12,329 bases of DNA from Brevibacillus_F sp035644815 (GTDB lineage Bacteria > Bacillota > Bacilli > Brevibacillales > Brevibacillaceae), in NCBI GenBank assembly GCA_035644815.1, contig DASQNU010000059.1, positions 1 to 12,329 on the forward strand, in the 5' to 3' direction. Positions 6,625 to 12,329 of the stretch are shown piece after piece. Made by a program: the position numbers and the translations under genes. Under the pieces are notes generated by a model, which had not been told where the DNA came from, made no database searches, and was given only the letters and a program-made list of their open reading frames with translations. Position 1 is the stretch's first letter; every line of letters begins with the position of its first letter.

Positions 6625-7741
6625 TTATGATTTGTTAAGACTGGAGCGTAAATACGCATCGATGAATATGTCGATCTCTCCATCCATGACCGCCTGGACG
6701 TTACCAGTTTCCATATTGGTCCGGTGATCCTTCACCATACTGTAAGGATGGAAGACATAAGAACGAATCTGGCTCCCCCATGCGATGTCTTTCTGCTCAC
6801 CTTGAATGGCGGCAAGGGTTTTCTCTTGCTCCTCTCGCATCCGCTCAAACAGACGCGCACTGAGCATTTTCATTGCGCGTTCGCGGTTTTTAATCTGCGA
6901 GCGCTCCGTCTGGCAGGTCACGACAATCCCTGTAGGCAAGTGCGTGATCCGTACGGCGGAGTCCGTGGTGTTAATATGCTGACCACCCGCACCGCTAGCA
7001 CGATACGTATCGATCTTGAGGTCTTCGGAGCGGATTTCCACCTCATCGTCATTTTCAATCTCGGGCAGGACATTGCAGGATACAAATGACGTATGCCGGC
7101 GTCCGGAAGCATCGAATGGCGAAATACGCACGAGACGATGGACTCCTTTTTCCGATTTGAGATAGCCGTACGCATTATGTCCCTTGATCAGCAAGGTGAC
7201 ACTTTTGACACCCGCTTCATCCCCGGGCAGATAATCCAGCGTTTCCACCTTGAATCCATTCGCTTCTGCCCAGCGCGTATACATCCGCAGCAGCATGGAG
7301 GCCCAGTCCTGCGACTCCGTGCCGCCTGCTCCGGGATGAAGCTCAAGGATGGCATTATTTTTATCGTACTGGTCGCTCAGGAGCAGCTGCAGCTCAAAGC
7401 TTTCAAACTGCTTTTTCAAGGTCTGTGTGCTGTCATACAGATCAGGGACCATCGACTCGTCGCCTTCCTCCACGACAAGTTCCAGCATGACCTGGAGATC
7501 CTCATAGGCCGCATCCAGCTCTCCCATTTTGTCGACCAAGGATTTGATTGCGTTCAGTTCACTGATCGTTTTTTGGGCCGCATCATTGTCATCCCAAAAG
7601 TCGGGAGCCAGCATGCGATCCTCCAACTCTCCTATGCGTTCCTTTTTGACAGGCAGGTCAAAGAGACCCCCTAATTTCCGCTAAGCGTTTTCCCAAAGCG
7701 GACATCTCTTGCTTGACGTCCACTACATCTAATAAGGCCAT
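6625..7741 (-). CDS. prfB: Peptide chain release factor 2, with programmed +1 frameshift
   Basis: RF2 recognises UGA and UAA stop codons in the ribosomal A site and triggers peptide release. Translation starts at ATG 7741 after AAGGAAGGTGG and runs 27 codons to an in-frame TGA (7660-7658). A +1 shift at CTT-TGA-C moves to the frame that is open to 6625, giving a 371-residue protein, close to the 365-366 of known RF2s. Anticodon-like SPF is at about 207-209 (RISPFDASG), which marks it as RF2 rather than RF1. The GGQ hydrolysis motif is at about 252-254 (SGAGGQHINTTDSAVR). The N-terminal part has the helical RF domain. The coding order is 7741-7661, then 7659-6625, skipping one T at 7660. A plain reading frame would start at TTG 7626 and lose the first 38 residues. 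It has its own promoter and meets the kinase gene tail to tail. Confidence 0.97.
7657..7672 (-). promoter_or_regulatory. Programmed +1 ribosomal frameshift site of prfB
   Basis: Minus-strand AGGGGGTCTCTTTGAC: an internal Shine-Dalgarno-like AGGGGG (7672-7667), three bases, the slippery CTT (7663-7661) and the stop TGA followed by C. This is almost identical to the classic RF2 frameshift cassette, which differs only inside the spacer codon. When RF2 is scarce the ribosome pauses at UGA and slips forward, so RF2 limits its own synthesis. Confidence 0.97.
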
Positions 7742-7778
7742 TGAAAGCCCACCTTCCTTTTCCTGTTGATCTGTTCTT

Positions 7779-7806
7779 ATTGTATCGCAATGAGTGGGGA
7801 GTGCAA
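7779..7806 (-). promoter_or_regulatory. Candidate sigma-A promoter of prfB
   Basis: Minus-strand TTGCAC (7806-7801), 16-base spacer, TACAAT (7784-7779). The -10 is one base from consensus. The start would be near 7772, leaving about 30 bases of leader with the ribosome binding site. It lies just past the protease terminator, so prfB is transcribed independently of secA. Confidence 0.65.
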
Positions 7807-7820
7807 CCATTCCACTTGTC

Positions 7821-7857
7821 CAAAAACGCAAGACCCCGGGCCAAAATCAGCCCAGGG
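7821..7857 (-). terminator. Rho-independent terminator after the S8 protease gene
   Basis: Minus strand: CCCTGGGC (7857-7850), an 8-base loop, GCCCGGGG (7841-7834), pairing throughout with one U-G wobble, then TCTTGCGTTTTTGG. The T-run begins 7 bases after the stem. It lies 10 bases past the protease stop. Confidence 0.75.
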
Positions 7858-7867
7858 CATGTCCGCG

Positions 7868-9304
7868 CTAGTCCTTCAAAGCATTATAGATGTTCGCTTC
7901 ACCAGCGCCAAAGTATTTGTCCTCGCCGTTTTTGCCCAGATCTTCCGCTGTTTTTTCAATCAGCGCCTGGATCTTGGACGGGCTGTAGTTCGGGTGCTCG
8001 GCTTTGATCACCGCGGCGATGCCGGCTACTTTTGGCGCAGCCATGGACGTTCCGTGCATGAACGCATAGCCTTTCAGATTCGAAGTGAAGTATGGATCGA
8101 GATAGGTTGGATAGGTAGACAGCGTACGGTACTTGAAGTCACGCTTGTCGAGATAGTTGCCGTCCGGATCCTCCCGATACAGCTCGTCGTACACCGGTCC
8201 ATTATCTCCGCCCGGAGCTGCGACATCGATATCGTTTCCATAGTTGGAATAGAAGGCGATCAAGTCATCCGACCACTCATTGGAGGACGATACGGTAATC
8301 ACTCCTGGTATTTGGGCGGGGACTACACGGGAAGGTCCCTTGATATCCAGACCATACGTATCCTTCCAGTAGTCCTGCATGTCATGCAAGCTGCCCAGAT
8401 TGCGCGAATCATTCCCCGCTGCAACGACAACTGTGACCCCTTTATTCACCGCATATTGAACGGCCCGCTTGTAGGCCACCATCGAGGCGGAGTCGCCTTT
8501 CTCGCCCAGATTGTGCGCCATCCAGCGCCAACCGCCCAAGCTCATATTGATGACCGCCACTTCATCATTCGCCGCTGCGACGATGGCGTCGGTGATCCAG
8601 GATTGCTGGGCACCGCCTGTCGCTCCAAACACGCGATACGCGCGCACTTTCAAATTAGGACCGACCCCGAGCACCTTGCCATTCGCTGCGATGGAACCTG
8701 CCACGTGTGTACCGTGACCATTTTCATCCCATGCATCGTCAGTGCCGGGTACGAAGGTCTTACTGCCCTCTTCATCCGCATTTTCCTTCAGATCCGGATG
8801 GTCAAAATCCAAGCCGGTGTCAATAATGCCGACTACCGTGTCATGATCCCCCGAATTCAGCTCATGGGATTTAAAATCATTGGTGATCTTCTTGATATCC
8901 CATTGCAGATCATGATAGTTTTGGTCCGGATCATCCCAATCCGGCTGCGGAATGTCGGTAATCGGCTTTCCATCCGCATCTTCCGGATCTTCCTCGATGT
9001 ATACCTCCAGCTCTTCATCGGCAGCATGAACCTCGCCGTCTTCCCGTATCTGATCGAGGAAATCTGCATCATCCGAACTTACGGACACGATGCCAATCTC
9101 TTCAATGGCCCGCTCGACCTCTCCGCCCGCTTCTTCAATCCGATCTTCATAATCGTCCGGTAATTCTTCCCCTTTAAAGGCAACCATATAATATTTATCC
9201 GCTTTCGCTTCGACCACGGGCGCTTGAACAGTCGCAAGGGTTGTAGCGATCAACGAGAATACAATCGTGGAATTCATGGCAATCATTTTATAGGTAGCTT
9301 TCAT
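7868..9304 (-). CDS. Secreted subtilisin-like serine protease (S8 family) with I9 propeptide
   Basis: Predicted exported subtilase of 478 residues. Residues 1 to about 33 form a Sec signal peptide (lysines, hydrophobic STIVFSLIATTLATV, likely cut after VEA). An inhibitor-I9-type prodomain follows at about 37-103 (YYMVAFKGEE...), acting as chaperone and inhibitor. The S8 domain holds Asp162 (IIDTGLDFDHPDL), His197 (NGHGTHVAG), oxyanion Asn298 (VVAAGND) and Ser420 (HGTSMAAP), so all catalytic residues are present. The precursor is rich in Asp and Glu. About 50 residues separate APG (363-365) from GTS (418-420), where classical subtilisins have about 20, so there is an insertion before the nucleophile. 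The ATG at 9304 is chosen: GGGGGA lies 7 bases before it and a signal peptide starts at once. The frame also opens at TTG 9328, adding eight residues that overlap the ribosome binding site. Substrate is unknown. It stands alone between secA and prfB with its own terminator. Confidence 0.93.
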   Translation of the reverse strand: MKATYKMIAMNSTIVFSLIATTLATVQAPVVEAKADKYYMVAFKGEELPDDYEDRIEEAGGEVERAIEEIGIVSVSSDDADFLDQIREDGEVHAADEELEVYIEEDPEDADGKPITDIPQPDWDDPDQNYHDLQWDIKKITNDFKSHELNSGDHDTVVGIIDTGLDFDHPDLKENADEEGSKTFVPGTDDAWDENGHGTHVAGSIAANGKVLGVGPNLKVRAYRVFGATGGAQQSWITDAIVAAANDEVAVINMSLGGWRWMAHNLGEKGDSASMVAYKRAVQYAVNKGVTVVVAAGNDSRNLGSLHDMQDYWKDTYGLDIKGPSRVVPAQIPGVITVSSSNEWSDDLIAFYSNYGNDIDVAAPGGDNGPVYDELYREDPDGNYLDKRDFKYRTLSTYPTYLDPYFTSNLKGYAFMHGTSMAAPKVAGIAAVIKAEHPNYSPSKIQALIEKTAEDLGKNGEDKYFGAGEANIYNALKD

Positions 9305-9443
9305 GGATATTCCCCCATTTCGTATCAATACGCTTGTCCTTAGGTAAAAATGTAAAGAATTTTCACTCCTTTTTCCACAAAAAGCGTTCGTCTCTTTCCC
9401 CTATGAACTGACAGCCCTAGACTTCGCTTACGTCCATAAACAG

Positions 9444-9476
9444 AAAAAAAACATCCTCTCTGTCGAAGAAAGGATG
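9444..9476 (-). terminator. Rho-independent terminator after secA
   Basis: Minus strand: CATCCTTTCT (9476-9467), loop TCGAC, AGAGAGGATG (9461-9452), ten pairs with one G-U, followed directly by eight T residues. It starts 15 bases after the secA stop. The remainder of the 186-base gap up to the protease start holds no convincing promoter to my eye. Confidence 0.93.
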
Positions 9477-9490
9477 CTTTTCGTCATTTA

Positions 9491-12013
9491 TTATTTGCTT
9501 TTCTTGCCGCCGCGCTTGCGTTCTTGCTCCTCCGCACGACGCTGAGCCCGATTTTTCGGATCGGCATCGCCCGAAGTCTCGCTGATCGGACGCTCCGAAG
9601 GGCCGGATGTCTGGAGGGCAGTTGGATCTGCACCTTGTCCTTTGATGACCTCTTGGCGCTCCAGGTTTTGGTTAACCTCAGCCTTCATCAGGTACATCGC
9701 GACTTCTTCCTCAACAGCAGCGACCATGTTTTGGAACATTTCGTAGCCTTCAAACTGATATTCACGCAACGGATCGTTTTGTCCATAGGCGCGCAAATGA
9801 ATACCTTGACGCAGTTGCTCCATCGCATCGATATGGTCCATCCACTTGCTGTCTACAGCGCGCAGGACGACGACTTTTTCAAATTCGCGCATCATCTCGC
9901 CAATTTGGGCTTCACGCTGTCTGTAATGGTTTTCCACTTGTTCCTTGATAAATTCGAGAATTTCCTCTGCCTCTTTGCCTTTCAACTGGGAGACCGTAAT
10001 GGAGTCCTCTGGCAGATAAGTGTTGGTCGCGGCATCGACCAGACCTTGCAGATCCCAGTCTTCCGGTACTTCTTCTTTCGGGCAGTAAGCCGCCACATTG
10101 CGCTCTACCACACTGTTGATCATGCCTAGCGCGATGTCGCTCATGTCTTCTCGTTCCAAAATATCGCGGCGCTGCTTGTAGATCACTTCGCGCTGCTGGT
10201 TCATCACATCGTCGTATTGCAAGACCACTTTCCGCGCGTCGAAGTTGGAGCCTTCCACGCGTTTCTGTGCTTGCTCAACCGCACGGGATACCAGTTTGCT
10301 CTCGATCGGCACATCTTCCTCCATCCCGAGACGATCCATCATGTTCATGATGTTTTCTGCCCCGAAACGACGCATCAACTCATCCTGCAAAGAGAGGAAG
10401 AACTGGGATGAACCCGGGTCTCCCTGACGTCCGGCACGACCGCGCAGCTGGTTATCGATCCGACGGGATTCGTGGCGCTCGGTACCCAAGATATGAAGAC
10501 CGCCAATCTCTGCTACGCCTTCACCCAGCTTGATGTCTGTACCGCGGCCGGCCATGTTGGTCGCGATCGTTACCGCACCGTATTGTCCGGCACGAGCTAC
10601 GATTTCAGCCTCACGCGCATGCTGCTTCGCGTTCAATACGTTATGCGGCACGCCTTTTTGCTTGAGCATGTGGGATAGACGCTCCGAGTTTTCGATGGAA
10701 ATGGTGCCCACCAGTACTGGTTGTCCTTTTTTGTGGCGTTCCACGATGTCATCGACCACGGCACGGTACTTGGCCGCTTCGGTTTTGTAGATCAAATCCG
10801 GGAGATCTTGGCGGATGACTGGCTTATTCGTCGGAATGACCACAACGTCCATGCCATAGATTTTCTTAAGCTCTTCTTCTTCCGTTTTGGCCGTACCGGT
10901 CATACCGGCAAGCTTCTGATACATGCGGAAGTAGTTTTGCAGTGTAATGGTGGCGAGCGTCATGCTCTCGCTTTGCACCTTCAAGCCTTCTTTTGCTTCG
11001 ATCGCCTGGTGCAGACCTTCGCTGTAGCGGCGGCCAACCATCAATCGTCCGGTAAATTCGTCAACAATCACTACCTCGCCGTCTTGCACGACGTAATCCA
11101 CATCGCGCCTGAAGATGGACTGTGCCTTGAGTGCAGCCATGATGTGGTGGTTCAGCGTCATATGGGCAGTGTCGTACAGGTTGTCGATGTTGAATGCTGT
11201 TTCAACTTTGCTGACACCCTCGTCAGTCAGACTCACGATCTTCAGCTTCTCATCGATCGTATAATCTTTTTCCTCTTCCAGTCGTTTCACAAAGTGTGCG
11301 CAGATGTAATACAGCTCCGTCGAACGATTGGCTGCACCAGAGATGATCAGCGGTGTACGCGCTTCGTCGATCAGGATGCTATCCACCTCGTCCACAATTG
11401 CATAGAAGAGTGGTCTTTGCACCATTTGCTCCTTGTAGAGCACCATGTTGTCACGCAGGTAGTCAAAACCGAATTCGTTATTCGTACCATACGTAATATC
11501 GCAAAGATAAGCCTCGCGTTTTTCTTCAGGAGTCAGGCCGTGTTTGTTCAACCCTACACTGAGACCCAAAAAGTTGTACAGCTCACCCATTGTCTGGGAG
11601 TCGCGCTCAGCCAAGTATTCGTTCACGGTTACAACGTGGACGCCCTTGCCCTCCAACGCATTCAGGTAGGTTGCCAGGGTTGCTACAAGCGTTTTCCCCT
11701 CACCTGTTTTCATCTCGGCGATGCGTCCTTCCTGGAGGACCATACCACCGATCAGCTGCACATCGTAGTGGCGCATGCCCAGCACACGCTTGGACGCTTC
11801 ACGGCAAACCGCAAACGCCTCGTTCAAAATATCATCCAGCACTTCACCTTGAGCGAGTCTGGCTTTGAAGCTCTCTGTTTTTTCTCTCAATTGGGCATCG
11901 GTTAATGCCGCAATCTCAGGCTCCAGTGCGTTAATTTTTTCAACGCGCTTGAACATTTTCTTTACTTCACGTTCGTTACTATCTCCAAATATCTTTTTAA
12001 CAAGCCCTAACAT
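9491..12013 (-). CDS. secA: Preprotein translocase ATPase SecA
   Basis: Motor of the Sec pathway: a cytosolic and membrane-peripheral ATPase that pushes preproteins through SecYEG. Length is 840 residues, like Bacillus SecA. Start: ATG after AAGGAG at 7 bases, giving the typical MLGLVKKIFGDSNER. NBD1 has Walker A MKTGEGKT at 101-108 and the DEAD-type box VDEVDSILIDEARTP at 207-221. The preprotein cross-linking domain spans about 225-370, closing with LAGMTGTAKTE. NBD2 shows NMAGRGTDIKLG at 486-497 and the arginine-finger motif QLRGRAGRQGDPG at 522-534. The scaffold and wing domains follow, with SKWMDHIDAMEQLRQGI at 722-738. The tail (about 785-840) lacks the usual C-terminal zinc motif (CXCX...CH) and is instead a polar linker ending in a Lys/Arg-rich stretch. 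It lies next to hpf as in other Firmicutes but has its own promoter and terminator. Confidence 0.98.
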   Translation of the reverse strand: MLGLVKKIFGDSNEREVKKMFKRVEKINALEPEIAALTDAQLREKTESFKARLAQGEVLDDILNEAFAVCREASKRVLGMRHYDVQLIGGMVLQEGRIAEMKTGEGKTLVATLATYLNALEGKGVHVVTVNEYLAERDSQTMGELYNFLGLSVGLNKHGLTPEEKREAYLCDITYGTNNEFGFDYLRDNMVLYKEQMVQRPLFYAIVDEVDSILIDEARTPLIISGAANRSTELYYICAHFVKRLEEEKDYTIDEKLKIVSLTDEGVSKVETAFNIDNLYDTAHMTLNHHIMAALKAQSIFRRDVDYVVQDGEVVIVDEFTGRLMVGRRYSEGLHQAIEAKEGLKVQSESMTLATITLQNYFRMYQKLAGMTGTAKTEEEELKKIYGMDVVVIPTNKPVIRQDLPDLIYKTEAAKYRAVVDDIVERHKKGQPVLVGTISIENSERLSHMLKQKGVPHNVLNAKQHAREAEIVARAGQYGAVTIATNMAGRGTDIKLGEGVAEIGGLHILGTERHESRRIDNQLRGRAGRQGDPGSSQFFLSLQDELMRRFGAENIMNMMDRLGMEEDVPIESKLVSRAVEQAQKRVEGSNFDARKVVLQYDDVMNQQREVIYKQRRDILEREDMSDIALGMINSVVERNVAAYCPKEEVPEDWDLQGLVDAATNTYLPEDSITVSQLKGKEAEEILEFIKEQVENHYRQREAQIGEMMREFEKVVVLRAVDSKWMDHIDAMEQLRQGIHLRAYGQNDPLREYQFEGYEMFQNMVAAVEEEVAMYLMKAEVNQNLERQEVIKGQGADPTALQTSGPSERPISETSGDADPKNRAQRRAEEQERKRGGKKSK

Positions 12014-12077
12014 GGGGACACTCCTTCCTTCCTCGGGGAAGACCGTTTGAGCACCTATTCTTATTCTCTAAAGATCT

Positions 12078-12107
12078 ATTTTAACAAATGAATCCACACA
12101 TGCACAA
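12078..12107 (-). promoter_or_regulatory. Candidate sigma-A promoter of secA (extended -10)
   Basis: Minus-strand TAAAAT (12083-12078) preceded by TG one base upstream (extended -10), with a weak -35 TTGTGC at 12107-12102 and an 18-base spacer. The predicted start near 12070 gives a leader of about 57 bases with a strong ribosome binding site. The -35 lies immediately after the hpf terminator. Confidence 0.55.
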
Positions 12108-12152
12108 GTAAAGAGGAGTTGCTCATCACAACTCCCCTGCTGTGTGTGGATT
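12091..12152. repeat. 10-bp inverted repeat around the hpf terminator
   Basis: AATCCACACA (12091-12100) and TGTGTGGATT (12143-12152) are exact reverse complements and enclose the whole hpf terminator hairpin. The right arm touches the last base of the hpf stop codon; the left arm lies in the secA promoter spacer. Transcripts reading through from hpf could form a long nested stem. Confidence 0.6.
12108..12138 (-). terminator. Rho-independent terminator after hpf
   Basis: Minus strand: AGGGGAGTTG (12138-12129), loop TGATGAG, CAACTCCTCT (12121-12112), ten pairs with one G-U wobble, then TTACTTG. The stem is strong but the T-tract is short, so some readthrough into secA is possible. Confidence 0.7.
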
Positions 12153-12329
12153 TATTTCGGTTCAATCAAACCATATCGCCCATCATGGCGGCGGTAAACC
12201 ACATTGACATCGCTGGTGTCGGAATTTTGGAAGACGAAGAAACTGTGGCCAAGCATATCCATCTGCATGACAGCCTCTTCCGCATCCATCGGTTTCAGGT
12301 CAAATCGCTTGGTTCGCACGATATCAATG
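12152..12329 (-). CDS. hpf: Ribosome hibernation promoting factor, long form, C-terminal end (5' part beyond window)
   Basis: The minus-strand frame enters at the window edge (first whole codon at 12328) and runs 58 codons to TAA at 12152. The fragment reads IDIVRTKRFDLKPMDAEEA near its start and ends VYRRHDGRYGLIEPK. This is the C-terminal dimerisation domain of long-form HPF, which joins two 70S ribosomes into inactive 100S dimers in stationary phase or stress. The MDMLGHSFFVFQN segment is characteristic of the domain. The N-terminal ribosome-binding domain is outside the window. hpf directly upstream of secA on the same strand is a well-known Firmicutes arrangement and supports the call. 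A terminator hairpin begins about 14 bases past the stop. Confidence 0.93.
   Translation of the reverse strand, partial: IDIVRTKRFDLKPMDAEEAVMQMDMLGHSFFVFQNSDTSDVNVVYRRHDGRYGLIEPK

Noticed and set aside
7626..7741. prfB as a broken gene or pseudogene
   Set aside because: The in-frame TGA has the complete RF2 frameshift cassette and the downstream frame is intact, so it is programmed recoding.
7766..9163. Plus-strand open frame of 465 codons
   Set aside because: It is opposite the S8 protease, whose catalytic residues are all present, and it overlaps the prfB promoter; the isoleucine- and arginine-rich product looks like a mirror frame.
9305..9328. TTG at 9328 as protease start
   Set aside because: The eight added residues would be encoded by the ribosome binding site of the ATG at 9304, and the signal peptide begins at that ATG.
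9350..9390. Tiny GTG reading frame after an AAGGAG-like sequence upstream of the protease
   Set aside because: The GTG directly abuts the Shine-Dalgarno-like bases with no spacer and the frame is only eight codons; insufficient evidence for a leader peptide.
10721..11905. Plus-strand open frame of 394 codons
   Set aside because: It is antisense to secA; the His/Val-rich composition is a frame shadow.
1..12329. Mobile elements, CRISPR arrays, tRNA/rRNA genes, T-box or riboswitch leaders
   Set aside because: No transposase, repeat-spacer array, cloverleaf or recognisable leader structure was seen; all intergenic gaps are under 200 bases and explained by terminators, promoters and operators.

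Overview
The window looks like ordinary core chromosome from a low-GC Gram-positive bacterium, most likely of the Brevibacillus/Aneurinibacillus/Paenibacillaceae type. This is inferred from protein character, AhrC-style ARG boxes, strong AAGGAGG-like ribosome binding sites, a lipoprotein cytochrome c-551, a sporulation-type PAS kinase and the order hpf-secA-prfB-cccB, which resembles the Bacillus subtilis order. No exact species can be assigned without a search.

Nine of the ten genes lie on the minus strand. Read from the right edge they are: the C-terminal end of hpf (ribosome hibernation), secA (Sec translocase motor), a secreted S8 subtilisin-like protease, prfB (release factor 2, with its programmed +1 frameshift), a small cytochrome c lipoprotein, and then argC-argB-argD and carA (arginine synthesis, carA cut by the left edge). 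The one plus-strand gene is a cytosolic three-PAS histidine kinase between prfB and the cytochrome gene. It converges on prfB with only 6 bases between the stop codons.

Transcription units are well marked. Intrinsic terminators follow hpf, secA, the protease, the cytochrome gene and argD, and a hairpin inside the kinase 3' end may serve the convergent pair. argC and carA each have an ARG box over or next to the promoter. argC-argB-argD therefore looks like one arginine-repressed operon and carA (presumably with carB beyond the edge) a second one. argJ is missing from its usual place between argC and argB.

I found no mobile element, CRISPR array, RNA gene or clear new multi-gene system. The most interesting points are the missing argJ, the SecA tail without the zinc-binding motif, the orphan kinase with a possible sigma-H promoter, the shared coding/terminator hairpin, and the carA promoter built from the argD terminator arm and an ARG box.
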